30,031 bases of DNA from an uncultured Prevotellaceae bacterium. GTDB taxonomy: Bacteria > Bacteroidota > Bacteroidia > Bacteroidales > Muribaculaceae. The stretch lies in contig CALEJB010000028.1 in NCBI GenBank assembly GCA_937898675.1, forward strand, positions 1 through 30,031. The letters run 5' to 3'. Every line of letters starts with the position of its first letter. Position 1 is the stretch's first letter. The position numbers were made by a program, and so were the translations under genes. Of this stretch, positions 16,094 to 25,244 are shown piece after piece. The notes under the pieces are model-generated. The model was given only the letters and a program-made list of their open reading frames with translations, ran no database searches and had not been told where the DNA came from.

Positions 16094-17856
16094 AGTTTGG
16101 CCTCCTTTCTGTTGTTATGGGGTTTGTCAAAGTCTCCGCCGCATTCTTCTTGAATGGCGCAGATTTCCTGATAGATTTTGCATGTTTCCAGCAATTTGTC
16201 GTGAGTGCCAAAGCCGACGACCTTGCCATTGTCAAGCACGAGGATGCGGTCGCACTCCTTGATACTGCTGATGCGTTGGGCAATAATGAGTTTGGTCATC
16301 TCAGGCAAGTTTTCGCGCAATGCTGCGCGGATGCGGGCGTCGGTGGCGTTGTCGCATGCGCTGGTGCTGTCGTCAAGAATCATCACCTTGGGCCTCTTCA
16401 ACAAGGCGCGGGCGATGCACAGGCGCTGCTTTTGACCGCCTGAAACATTGGTGCCTCCTTGGTCGATGAGCGTTTCATAGCCGTCGGGCATCTCTTGGAT
16501 GAATTCGTCGGCGCAAGCGATGCGGCAGGCCTCCTGACATTGCTCAAGAGTGGCGTGCTCATCGCCCCAGCGCAGGTTGTCGAGGATTGTGCCCGAGAAG
16601 AGCACATTCTTTTGCAGCACAACCGACACGCTGTTGCGCAGTGTGTCGAGGTCATAGGTCCGAACGTCTTTTCCGCCAACCTTGACAACACCGCGTGAAG
16701 CGTCATAAAGGCGGCTGATCATGTTGATGAGCGAAGACTTGCCGCTACCGGTACCGCCAATCACACCGATGGACTCGCCGCTGGCGATGTGAAGGTTGAT
16801 GCTGTTGAGCGCATACTCGCCGCTGCCGCCCTTGTAGGCAAAATAGACCTTGTCAAAGTCGATGCTTCCGTCAAGCATAATAGTATCGGCATTTTCGGGA
16901 TTTACAATGTCGGGAATCTCGTCAATGACCTGAGCCACGCGCTGACCGCTGGCGACACTTTGGGTGATTGTCACAAATATCATGCTGAACATCATCAGCG
17001 ATGTCATGATGGTCATGATGTAAGTAAATAATGAGGTCAACTGGCCCGTTGAGAGGCTACCACCTACAACAAACTGCGCGCCAAACCATGACACGGCGAT
17101 AATACAGCCATACACTACCATATTCATTACAGGGCGGTTAAGCGCCATCAGGCTTTCTGCCTTGACGTTGAGGTCGTAAAGGCGCTTGGCGGCCTTCCAG
17201 AACTTGCTGTTCTCGTGGTCTTGGCGGACGAATGCCTTGACCACGCGGATGCCGGTAACATTTTCCTGGACAACGCCGTTCAGTACGTCATACTGCTTGA
17301 AAACCAGGGCAAACATCTTGGAAACCTTGGTAATGATGATGCCCAGTATGATGCCCAGCACTATGCTGGCAATGATGAAGATGAGGCTGAGTTGCGGACT
17401 GATGACAAAGCACATCACAATGCTTGACAGCAGGTTAAACGGCGCCCGAACCGATGTGCGGATAATCTGCTGGTAGGCGTTCTGCAGATTGGTGACATCG
17501 GTAGTCATGCGCGTTACAAGGCCAGAAGTGCTGTACTTGTCAATGTCGCTGAATGCAAAACGCTGAATGTTGCGATACATAGCGCTGCGCAGGTTGCAGG
17601 CAAAGCCCGAGGATGCGTAAGACGCATATTTTCCGGCCAAAATGGCTGCAAACATGCTCAAGAACGCCATGACAAGCATGATAATGCCATACTTATAGAC
17701 ATTGGGCATATTGCCGGAAGTAATGCCGTCGTCAATCAACTTGGCGGTCACGAAAGGGATGAGCACGTCAAGCACGACTTCGAGCATGATAAAGACAGGA
17801 GTCAACAGTGAGGCCGTCTTGTATTGCTTAACTTGTTTGAGCAGGGTTTTTAACAT
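16090..17856 (-). CDS. ABC exporter half-transporter with degenerate ATP site
   Basis: A 588-aa ABC exporter half of the TM287/BmrC type. The six-helix membrane domain (about 15-310) is followed by the ATPase: Walker A GGTGSGKS (367-374), Q-loop at about 415, signature VSGGQ (471-475), Walker B VMILDDS. The catalytic Glu is replaced by Asp496 and the switch His by Gln527 (IIAQRIS), the pattern of the non-hydrolysing site in heterodimeric exporters. It is first in a two-gene operon with its partner, sharing ATGA at the junction. Its promoter box lies about 30 nt upstream of the ATG at 17856. Confidence 0.92.
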   Translation of the reverse strand: MLKTLLKQVKQYKTASLLTPVFIMLEVVLDVLIPFVTAKLIDDGITSGNMPNVYKYGIIMLVMAFLSMFAAILAGKYASYASSGFACNLRSAMYRNIQRFAFSDIDKYSTSGLVTRMTTDVTNLQNAYQQIIRTSVRAPFNLLSSIVMCFVISPQLSLIFIIASIVLGIILGIIITKVSKMFALVFKQYDVLNGVVQENVTGIRVVKAFVRQDHENSKFWKAAKRLYDLNVKAESLMALNRPVMNMVVYGCIIAVSWFGAQFVVGGSLSTGQLTSLFTYIMTIMTSLMMFSMIFVTITQSVASGQRVAQVIDEIPDIVNPENADTIMLDGSIDFDKVYFAYKGGSGEYALNSINLHIASGESIGVIGGTGSGKSSLINMISRLYDASRGVVKVGGKDVRTYDLDTLRNSVSVVLQKNVLFSGTILDNLRWGDEHATLEQCQEACRIACADEFIQEMPDGYETLIDQGGTNVSGGQKQRLCIARALLKRPKVMILDDSTSACDNATDARIRAALRENLPEMTKLIIAQRISSIKECDRILVLDNGKVVGFGTHDKLLETCKIYQEICAIQEECGGDFDKPHNNRKEAKL

Positions 17857-17884
17857 CTTGAATTGGTTGATGAAATTAGAGTCA

Positions 17885-17892
17885 CAAAGTTA
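17885..17892 (-). promoter_or_regulatory. Candidate -7 box of the ABC exporter operon
   Basis: The minus strand reads TAACTTTG (TAnnTTTG), placing the start about 23 nt upstream of the ATG. No strong TTG -33 element is seen. Confidence 0.5.
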
Positions 17893-17923
17893 CAAAGTTT
17901 CTTATTATCATAATAAGAACAGG

Positions 17924-17998
17924 ATGAAAAAAGTTGTCATCAACGCCACGGCAATTAAAAACTGTTGCTTTAACTTTGATGGCGTAATGAATTGGTAA
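17924..17998 (+). pseudogene. 24-codon ORF resembling a glycosyltransferase N terminus
   Basis: An ATG-started frame of 24 codons begins MKKVVINATAIKN and ends at TAA. The first ten residues resemble the opening of GT4-type glycosyltransferases (a remembered MKKxVINATA pattern), but the rest does not continue that domain in any frame I read up to 18185. It may be a remnant, a small peptide or chance. The rest of 17893-18185 is AT-rich and shows no gene. A TAACTTTG motif inside the ORF (plus strand) looks incidental. Confidence 0.25.
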
Positions 17999-18185
17999 AC
18001 GCTTCATTGTACAATAAAGGAGCCATCATGTCAACAGAGTGCTCAACATTTATTTTTATACCATGAATCCACGTCGTTTGCCGATGAATATGAAAAAAAA
18101 TAAATATTGATATTATGTAAAATACACATCTGGTGAGTCTGACGAGTATTTCTTCTAAGCTCAGTTCATTACTTACGAGTAAAAA

Positions 18186-20267
18186 CTATCTCCTCTTCTT
18201 CTTTGACTGTTTTTTATCAAGAGCATCTTGGAGGCGAGTTGCAATATCGCGTTCTTCGTCTGCCAGCTCGTCTAAACCGATTCTCTCGTATATTCCATGG
18301 AGCTTTTCGTGTGGTTCGGGTGACTTCTTATCGCAGGATGCCGCTTTTTTATACCGCTTAATGGCGGCTGGAATATTTCCCTGGTCTGCCAGGAGGTCAG
18401 CCAGGGCCATCATTGCGCGGTAATTTTTCTTATCGAAACGAAGTGCCGTATTCAGCAACTCTTCGGCCCTCTCTGCCTGATCGAGTGTCGCCAACAGCTG
18501 CGCTTTGCCAATTATCGCCTCAACGCAGTCAGGCATGATGCGCAGCGCCTTGTCGTAATTGGCCAATGCAGAGCGTATTGCTATGTCGTCTAATCTGTTG
18601 CCATATTCGGTCCCGCCATCTTCGACAGTGCATTGCATCGACAATGCCTGGTCCCCCATTGAGCAATATTCGAGCGCAAGTCCTTGAAGCGTTTTCTGCT
18701 GGTTTTCAATCACTTGTTGCAATCGTTGAATCGTCTGCTCTTTTTTCCTGAACGCGTTCAGTTTTTTCGAAATCAGCCTTCTTGCTGCCGGATTCTGCAT
18801 GACGTCAACAGTTTTCATCGCATCCGCAAAAATGTTCACGCAATCCTCGAACTCTTGATTATCAAACGCGTGAATAGCACGGCGATAGAGCTGGCGGGCA
18901 TGTTCTTGTTCCAATGCGCTGTCAATGAGGTGGCGGTTGTTAAACTGCTTGCTGAAATCAACTACGGCAATATTCACGATAATGTCGCGCTCATTGAGGG
19001 GTTTAAGCAGCGTGATTCCATCTATTGAGGTGCAACGCGACAGCGCCACATAGGTTTGTCCGCTTGAGAATGCGCCGCCGGCAAAGTCGAGCACTACATT
19101 ATTAAATGTGAGCCCCTGGCTTTTATGAACTGTCAGCGCCCAAGCGGGCTTGATGGGAATCTGTGCGAAAGAACCCAGCACTTTCTCCTCGACCTTCTTT
19201 TCCTTCTCGTTGTAGGTGTATTGCATATTTTCCCAGACCTCAATTTGGACAAACACCTCGCTTCCGTCCTCAAGTTCAACTCTAACCCGCTCATCCTCAA
19301 GTTGTGCTACTTTGCCGATTGTACCGTTGCACCAGCGTTTTTCCTTGTCGTTGCGTATGAATATCACCTGGGCGCCAACTTTGAGCGACAATAGTCTGGC
19401 CGTCGGAAGGCTGTTCTCGGGAAAATCACCTTCAATGACGCCTTCATAAATCCGCTCCGGGGATTTGATGGCTTGCATGTGCTCATCGTTGATTGCATCG
19501 ACCGTGTCGCGACGGGTGGCAAGCGTCATCGAGAACACGCCTTTTTCTTCTTTGAAATCGGGGTTGTACCGTTGATTGAGTCGAGCGATATCGTTGGGGG
19601 TCGGATGATTGACGCGAACGCGGTCCAGCAACGAGATGAAGTCGCTGTCGCTCTGGCGATAAATCTTTTGCAATTCAATGGGCACCAGGTTGATCTTGCT
19701 AAAAGCCTGGGCGCTAAAGAAGAAAAAGTTCTTATAGTAACGCCTCAGGATGTCGCGTGTGTCGGGAGTCACCACAGGCTCCAGCTGAAAGATGTCGCCC
19801 ACAAACAGCAATTGCTTGCCGCCAAACGGCTCTCGCATGTTACCGGAATATACGCGCAAAACGCGGTCGATGAAATCAATGACATCGGCCCTGACCATTG
19901 AAATCTCATCAATGATGATGAGGTCAAGTTCCCGAATGAGTTTGACTTTGTCCTTAGTATAGCGCAGCATCTTTCGCATGCGGGCAGGATTGGCATAATC
20001 GGGGTCATCGGGCACCAGCGGCTTAAGGGGAATCTTGAAAAAAGAATGCAGCGTCTGGCCGCCTACATTGACGGCGGCAATGCCCGTTGGCGCGAGCACG
20101 ACGTGTTTTTTTTGAGTCGTTTCGCAGATGTATTTCAAGAAGGTGCTTTTGCCCGTTCCCGCCTTACCGGTGAGAAATACCGAGCGCCGGGTGTTTTGAA
20201 TCAGACCCCAAGCATCCTGAAATTCAGGATTGTCCAGGTCAATGTTTTCAATGCTCACCCCGCTCAT
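18186..20267 (-). CDS. Pif1/RecD-like superfamily 1 helicase with C-terminal TPRs
   Basis: A 693-aa cytosolic ATPase. Residues 1-460 form a Pif1/RecD2-like SF1 helicase: Walker A GKAGTGKS (34-41), APTGIAAVNVGGQTLHSFF (motif Ia), LIIIDEISMV (motif II), LLFVGDIFQLEPV (motif III), WALTVHKSQGLTFNNVVLDF (motif V) and YVALSRC (motif VI). These enzymes usually unwind DNA 5' to 3'. The rest is helical with tetratricopeptide-like repeats (about 470-670, e.g. NYRAMMALADLLADQGNIPA) and a lysine-rich end (KKQSKKKRR). It starts 21 nt after lepA on the same strand, so they are likely co-transcribed. The precise cellular role is unknown. Confidence 0.87.
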   Translation of the reverse strand: MSGVSIENIDLDNPEFQDAWGLIQNTRRSVFLTGKAGTGKSTFLKYICETTQKKHVVLAPTGIAAVNVGGQTLHSFFKIPLKPLVPDDPDYANPARMRKMLRYTKDKVKLIRELDLIIIDEISMVRADVIDFIDRVLRVYSGNMREPFGGKQLLFVGDIFQLEPVVTPDTRDILRRYYKNFFFFSAQAFSKINLVPIELQKIYRQSDSDFISLLDRVRVNHPTPNDIARLNQRYNPDFKEEKGVFSMTLATRRDTVDAINDEHMQAIKSPERIYEGVIEGDFPENSLPTARLLSLKVGAQVIFIRNDKEKRWCNGTIGKVAQLEDERVRVELEDGSEVFVQIEVWENMQYTYNEKEKKVEEKVLGSFAQIPIKPAWALTVHKSQGLTFNNVVLDFAGGAFSSGQTYVALSRCTSIDGITLLKPLNERDIIVNIAVVDFSKQFNNRHLIDSALEQEHARQLYRRAIHAFDNQEFEDCVNIFADAMKTVDVMQNPAARRLISKKLNAFRKKEQTIQRLQQVIENQQKTLQGLALEYCSMGDQALSMQCTVEDGGTEYGNRLDDIAIRSALANYDKALRIMPDCVEAIIGKAQLLATLDQAERAEELLNTALRFDKKNYRAMMALADLLADQGNIPAAIKRYKKAASCDKKSPEPHEKLHGIYERIGLDELADEERDIATRLQDALDKKQSKKKRR

Positions 20268-20288
20268 GTCGCCCTCCCCTACTCTCGA

Positions 20289-22076
20289 TCAATCCAGCTT
20301 CAATACGGCAAGGAAAGCCTTTTGGGGCACCTGCACGGTTCCGATTTGTTTCATGCGCTTTTTGCCGGCCTTTTGCTTCTCAAGCAATTTGCGCTTGCGG
20401 CTCACATCGCCGCCATAGCACTTGGCGGTCACATCCTTGCGCACCTGCTTAACGGTCTCTCGGGCGACGATTTTGGCGCCGATTGCTGCCTGGATGGCGA
20501 TGTCATACTGCTGCCGCGGGATGAGTTCTTTGAGTTTCTCGCACATGCGCCGTCCCAGCGTCACGGCGTTATCGACATGGGTGAGCGTGCTCAAAGCGTC
20601 CACGGGCTGGCCGTTGAGCAGAATGTCGAGTTTGATAAGTTTTGACTCTCGGTATCCGTTGATGTAATAGTCAAAGGACGCGTATCCCTTGCTGATGCTC
20701 TTGAGTTTGTCATAGAAATCAATCACAATCTCGCCCAGCGGTATGTCAAAGGTCAGTTCCATGCGATTGCCGGAAATATATTCCTGTTTGACCAGTTCGC
20801 CGCGCTTCGACAGGCACAGCGTGATGATAGGACCCATAAATTCGCTTTGCGTGATGATAGAAGCGCGGATGTATGGCTCTTCAATCGTCTCAATGACAGC
20901 GATGTCGGGAAGTCCTGCCGGATTGTGCACTTCGGTCATTCCGCCTTTCTTGTCATACACCTTATAAGACACGTTGGGCACCGTGGTGATGACCTCCATA
21001 TTGAATTCCCTGCTCAGGCGTTCTTGTACGATTTCCATGTGAAGGAGGCCCAAGAAACCGCAACGGAAGCCAAATCCCAGCGCGACCGACGACTCGGGCG
21101 TGAAGGTCAAAGCGGCATCGTTGAGCTGCAGTTTTTCAAGAGACGTGCGCAAATTCTCAAAATCCTCGGGGTCGATGGGATAAACACCGGCAAACACCAT
21201 CGGTTTCACTTCCTGGAAGCCCTCGATTGCCTTGTCACACGGTCGCTGAACATGGGTAATCGTGTCGCCCACGCGCACCTCGGTCGAATTTTTGATGCCT
21301 GAAATGATGTACCCCACATTTCCCGCCGACAAGGTATCGCACGGATTGAGGCGCAACTTGAGCACGCCCATTTCATCGACATTATATTCCTTGCCGGTAT
21401 TGACAAATTTCACAAAATCATTTTTGTGCAAGACGCCGTTCAGAATCTTAAAATAGACGATAATGCCCCTAAACGGATTGAACACCGAGTCAAAAATCAG
21501 TGCCTGGAGTTGGCCGTCGGGATTGCCTTGCGGGGCCGGGATTCGTTTGACGATTGCATCCAGAATCTCGGGCACGCCTTCGCCCGTGCGAGCGCTGCAA
21601 CGGATGATGTCGCCCGGGTCGCAACCAAGCAGTTCAACAATCTCGTCCTCCACCTCGTCGGGGTGGGCGCTGTCCATGTCAATTTTATTGATAACGGGGA
21701 TGATTTCAAGCCCGTTGTCGATGGCCATATACAGGTTAGAAATCGTCTGCGCCTGCACGCCCTGGGTGGCGTCAACCACCAGCAATGCGCCCTCGCATGC
21801 GGCGATGGAGCGCGAGACCTCGTAAGAGAAGTCCACATGTCCCGGGGTGTCAATGAGATTGAGGGTGTATTTCGTGCCGTCGAGCGCATAATCCATCTGT
21901 ATGGCATGGCTCTTGATGGTAATGCCGCGCTCACGCTCAAGGTCCATGTCGTCAAGCACCTGAGCCTGCATATCTTTGCCCGCCACGGTCTTGGTGTATT
22001 CAAGCAAGCGGTCGGCGAGTGTACTCTTGCCGTGGTCGATGTGCGCCACGATGCAGAAGTTGCGTATTGTCTTCAT
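20289..22076 (-). CDS. lepA: Translation elongation factor 4 (LepA)
   Basis: A 595-aa ribosome-associated GTPase that acts during translation (initiation and elongation quality). The G1 loop AHIDHGKSTL, G2 RERGITI, G3 DTPGHVDF and G4 NKID are all present near the N terminus. EF-G-like domains follow, with the LepA-specific C-terminal domain ending YGGDVSRKRKLLEKQKAGKK. The length is standard. It is divergent from the transglutaminase-like gene and precedes the helicase on the same strand. Confidence 0.98.
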   Translation of the reverse strand: MKTIRNFCIVAHIDHGKSTLADRLLEYTKTVAGKDMQAQVLDDMDLERERGITIKSHAIQMDYALDGTKYTLNLIDTPGHVDFSYEVSRSIAACEGALLVVDATQGVQAQTISNLYMAIDNGLEIIPVINKIDMDSAHPDEVEDEIVELLGCDPGDIIRCSARTGEGVPEILDAIVKRIPAPQGNPDGQLQALIFDSVFNPFRGIIVYFKILNGVLHKNDFVKFVNTGKEYNVDEMGVLKLRLNPCDTLSAGNVGYIISGIKNSTEVRVGDTITHVQRPCDKAIEGFQEVKPMVFAGVYPIDPEDFENLRTSLEKLQLNDAALTFTPESSVALGFGFRCGFLGLLHMEIVQERLSREFNMEVITTVPNVSYKVYDKKGGMTEVHNPAGLPDIAVIETIEEPYIRASIITQSEFMGPIITLCLSKRGELVKQEYISGNRMELTFDIPLGEIVIDFYDKLKSISKGYASFDYYINGYRESKLIKLDILLNGQPVDALSTLTHVDNAVTLGRRMCEKLKELIPRQQYDIAIQAAIGAKIVARETVKQVRKDVTAKCYGGDVSRKRKLLEKQKAGKKRMKQIGTVQVPQKAFLAVLKLD

Positions 22077-22108
22077 TATGGATTTCCTGTGTTTTTTGAT
22101 TTCTTGTG

Positions 22109-22116
22109 CAAAGATA
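22109..22116 (-). promoter_or_regulatory. Candidate -7 box of lepA
   Basis: The minus strand reads TATCTTTG (TAnnTTTG), about 33 nt upstream of the lepA ATG. It is divergent from, and close to, the promoter of the gene at 22186. Confidence 0.5.
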
Positions 22117-22125
22117 GTGTTTTTT

Positions 22126-22156
22126 TTGCGAGGAAAGCAGAATTTGACTATTTTTG
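22126..22156 (+). promoter_or_regulatory. Promoter of the transglutaminase-like gene
   Basis: TTG (22126-22128), a 20-bp spacer and TATTTTTG (22149-22156) match the Bacteroidetes pattern. The leader to the ATG at 22186 would be about 23 nt. Confidence 0.7.
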
Positions 22157-22185
22157 TGCAGTATTAGAACCAAACACCCTCAATT

Positions 22186-24759
22186 ATGAAGAAGATAATT
22201 ACCATGTTGCTTGTGGCCTTGGCGGCGGCAAATTTCAGCAAGGCCGCTTCAATCGAGCAACTGCGCACGCCTGACACGAGCGGATTGGACGTAAATGAGC
22301 AAGAACTGGAAGCGTTGCGTTTCCTATATCGCTACATGCCGCTGGCCGATGTGACGGACTATACCACCGAGTTCCATCTTGCCAACATCCGCGCGACGAT
22401 GGAGGCTCGCGAGCAGATGCCCTGGGGTGCTACAGTTCCCGATCTGCTATTCCGCCATTTTGTGTTGCCGTTGCGTGTCAATAACGAAGGTCTTGACATG
22501 TCCAGGGTGGTGTTTTTCAATGAATTGAAGGAGCGAGTCAAGGGCATGAGCATGGAAGAAGCCATCCTCGAGGTCAACCACTGGTGCCACGAGCATGTGA
22601 CATACCAGCCCAGCGACCAGCGCACGCTATCGCCCCTGGCGTGCATGAACACCGCCATCGGGCGCTGCGGCGAGGAATCGACTTTTGCCGTTGCCGCCTT
22701 GCGTTCGGTGGGCATTCCCGCCCGCCAGGTTTATACCCCGCGATGGGCACACACCGACGACAACCATGCCTGGGTTGAAGCGTGGGCCGACGGTCGGTGG
22801 CACTTTCTGGGCGCCTGCGAGCCAGAGCCGGTGCTGGATCTGGGGTGGTTCAATGCTCCGGCGTCACGCGCATTGCTGATGCACACCCGTGCCTTTGGCG
22901 ACTACAACGGTCCCGAGGAGGTGATGCTGCGTACCAAGAACTTCACCGAAATCAACCTCATCGACAACTATGCCGCCACAGCGGCAATACAGGTCAATGT
23001 GCTGGACCGCAAAGGCCAGCCCGTCGCAGGGGCCAAGGTTCAATTTTGTATTTATAATTATGGTGAATTCTACCCCGCCGCCACCAAGTTCACCGATGAC
23101 AAGGGGCAGGCCTCTCTTACTGCCGGGTTGGGCGACATGCTGGTGTGGGCCTCTAAAGACGGGTGGTACAGTTACCGGAAAGTGACTTTTGGCAAAGACA
23201 AGAAGGTTGAAGTGACGCTCAATCGCAGCAACAGCCTCAAGAGCGGCCCCACCTACGAAGAAATCGATATCATCCCCCCAGCCGAGAAGGCAATGATACC
23301 GAAAGTCAGCGCCGAAATGGCTGCCGCCAACAAGGCCCGTTTCGCTCGTGAGGACTCAATTCGCAAGGCATACGAATCCACATTCCTCACACCTGAGAAG
23401 GCAATTGAAGCGTGCCCTGCCGTAGCAGAATATCTGGTGAAGGCCCGAGGGAACTGGAACACCATCCTCAACTTTGTCACCAGCCATGCCGACAATATGA
23501 AACGCGCGATGGGCGTGCTCGAAGGGCTGAACGACAAGGACATGAGAGACGTGACGCCCGATGTGCTTGAGGACGCATTCCTGGCCAAGAGCGATCAACT
23601 CTCGCAGCGCGTGGAGTATGAAATGATCACATCCCCGTTCAAGGTGCAACTGCAAAATGCCTTTGATGCCGCCACTGCAGAACAATTCCGCCAGAACCCC
23701 TCCAAACTCGTGGCATGGGTGCGCGACAACATCTTGATCAAAGACGAGGAAAACGCACTGCACATTGCTCAAACACCGATGGGCGTATGGCGTGGGCGCG
23801 TGGCCGATGGCCGCGGGCGCGACATTTTCTTTGTCGATTTGGCCCGCTCGCTTGGCATCGAGTCGCGAATGGATCCTGTCACCGGCAAGGTGCAGTATCG
23901 CAAGGACGCCGCGTGGCGAGATGTGAATTTTGAGGCGGCAGAGCAGCAGAATGCTCTAACCGGCACCCTCAAACTGCGCTACACCCCTACCCCGCAGCTC
24001 GATGACCCTCAATATTACTATCACTTTACCATTTCACGCATCCTCGATGACGGCACAACACAGCTGCTCAACTATGACGAGGGAGACGCCGGACTGGAGG
24101 AAGGCTCGTCGTGGAGCAATACATTCAAGGACGGTACTACGCTTGACGCGGGCACCTACATGCTTACCAGCGGCACCCGCGCGGCAAGCGGCAAAGTGCT
24201 GACGGCGAACCGCATATTCACCATCAATCCCGGCGAGCCGACGACCATGCTATTGACCATGCGTGATAACAGCGACATGGTGAGGGTGATCGGCAATTTT
24301 GACTCCGAATCCAAGTTCCGCCTGCTTGACGGCAACATGCAGCCTGTTGCCGGGGACCCCGTGAGCATACTGTCGCAGACGGGCCGCGGCTACTTTATCG
24401 TGGGTCTGCTGGGTGTGGGGCAAGAGCCCACCAATCACGCCATGCGCGACATAGCCAAGATGAACTCAAAACTGAATCAGTGGCAACGTCCGCTTGTGTT
24501 GTTGTTTGAAAGCGAGGGCGACGCCCTGAAATACCGCCAGGAAAACTACGGTGCTTTGCCCGCTAACGTCATCTATGGTATCGATGTCGACGGCAGCATA
24601 CGCAGCCAGATTGTCCAGTCCATGAAATTGCAAAGCGAAACCCAGATGCCCGTGTTCATACTTGCCGACACATTCAACCGCGTTCTCTTCTGTTCACAGG
24701 GCTATACCATCGGCTTGGGCGAGCAGATTACAAAAGTCATCAACAACCTGGACAAGTAG
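22186..24759 (+). CDS. Secreted transglutaminase-like protein with Ig-like and thioredoxin-fold regions
   Basis: An 857-aa exported protein. The signal peptide (MKKIITMLLVALAAANFSKA) has no lipobox, so a periplasmic or secreted product is expected. The transglutaminase/papain-like core has Cys161 in GRCGEES and His194 in DDNHAWVEAW; the following WHFLGACEPEP holds acidic residues where the third catalytic residue would be expected. A carboxypeptidase-regulatory-like beta domain (about 268-345) follows, with VLDRKGQPVAGAKVQF. A second helical/beta region (about 380-700) follows. The last ~110 residues look like a thioredoxin fold with a TQMPVF cis-proline-like turn but no CxxC. The enzyme activity (peptidase or cross-linking) and substrate are not known. 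Confidence 0.8.
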   Translation: MKKIITMLLVALAAANFSKAASIEQLRTPDTSGLDVNEQELEALRFLYRYMPLADVTDYTTEFHLANIRATMEAREQMPWGATVPDLLFRHFVLPLRVNNEGLDMSRVVFFNELKERVKGMSMEEAILEVNHWCHEHVTYQPSDQRTLSPLACMNTAIGRCGEESTFAVAALRSVGIPARQVYTPRWAHTDDNHAWVEAWADGRWHFLGACEPEPVLDLGWFNAPASRALLMHTRAFGDYNGPEEVMLRTKNFTEINLIDNYAATAAIQVNVLDRKGQPVAGAKVQFCIYNYGEFYPAATKFTDDKGQASLTAGLGDMLVWASKDGWYSYRKVTFGKDKKVEVTLNRSNSLKSGPTYEEIDIIPPAEKAMIPKVSAEMAAANKARFAREDSIRKAYESTFLTPEKAIEACPAVAEYLVKARGNWNTILNFVTSHADNMKRAMGVLEGLNDKDMRDVTPDVLEDAFLAKSDQLSQRVEYEMITSPFKVQLQNAFDAATAEQFRQNPSKLVAWVRDNILIKDEENALHIAQTPMGVWRGRVADGRGRDIFFVDLARSLGIESRMDPVTGKVQYRKDAAWRDVNFEAAEQQNALTGTLKLRYTPTPQLDDPQYYYHFTISRILDDGTTQLLNYDEGDAGLEEGSSWSNTFKDGTTLDAGTYMLTSGTRAASGKVLTANRIFTINPGEPTTMLLTMRDNSDMVRVIGNFDSESKFRLLDGNMQPVAGDPVSILSQTGRGYFIVGLLGVGQEPTNHAMRDIAKMNSKLNQWQRPLVLLFESEGDALKYRQENYGALPANVIYGIDVDGSIRSQIVQSMKLQSETQMPVFILADTFNRVLFCSQGYTIGLGEQITKVINNLDK

Positions 24760-24769
24760 GCATTTTCAA

Positions 24770-24814
24770 AAACATAAAAACAAAAAGGCAGGCTTCATCG
24801 AGTGAGGCCTGCCT
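24770..24814. terminator. Terminator between convergent trxA and transglutaminase-like gene
   Basis: AGGCAGGC (24786-24793) pairs perfectly with GCCTGCCT (24807-24814) around a 13-nt loop. On minus it is followed by TTTTTGTTTTTATG, a good U tract for trxA. On plus the tail CTTGTTGG is poor, so it is a weaker end for the plus-strand gene. Confidence 0.75.
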
Positions 24815-24835
24815 CTTGTTGGTGTGCAGCTCGGA

Positions 24836-25150
24836 TTAGAGCAGAGCGTCTATCTTGGCCACCAAGGCATCGCGGGTGATGGTTGCCACATGGCGCTCCA
24901 CCAGTTCACCATTCTTGAAGAACAGCAGCGTGGGGATGTTGCGCACGCCGAATTCTACTGCTAGGTCGTTCTCATCGTCAACATTATATTTGCCGATGAC
25001 CACGCGGTCGGCATAGACCTCGGCCAATTCCTCAACGATGGGAGTAATGCTGCGGCAGGGACCGCACCAGGGAGCCCAAAAGTCAACCACAACGGGTTTG
25101 CCCGATTCCAATAATTCCTTAAAGTTAGAGTCGTTAATTTCTAATGCCAT
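24836..25150 (-). CDS. trxA: Thioredoxin
   Basis: A 104-aa cytosolic disulfide reductase. The active site WCGPC is at residues 28-32 and the cis-proline turn NIPTLLFF at about 73-80. The length and fold are classical with no signal peptide. It lies 94 nt downstream of dnaE with no convincing promoter between, so it is probably read from the dnaE transcript. It reduces ribonucleotide reductase, peroxidases and other partners. Confidence 0.95.
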   Translation of the reverse strand: MALEINDSNFKELLESGKPVVVDFWAPWCGPCRSITPIVEELAEVYADRVVIGKYNVDDENDLAVEFGVRNIPTLLFFKNGELVERHVATITRDALVAKIDALL

Positions 25151-25244
25151 TGTTTTTTCAGTTTTTTGTTTTAGTTATTACGTATTTTCTCATTATTATC
25201 ATGTGCGTGTATAAGTCCGTAATTGCCGGCAAGCCTTCAAGAGG

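Noticed and set aside
18000..18185. Riboswitch or structured leader in the ABC/helicase spacer
   Set aside because: The region is 3' of the helicase and upstream of the ABC promoter, AT-rich, without conserved riboswitch-like stems that I could recognise.
25151..25244. Promoter or terminator between dnaE and trxA
   Set aside because: Only a four-base-pair GCCT/AGGC hairpin without a U tract and no TAnnTTTG box were found, so neither is called.
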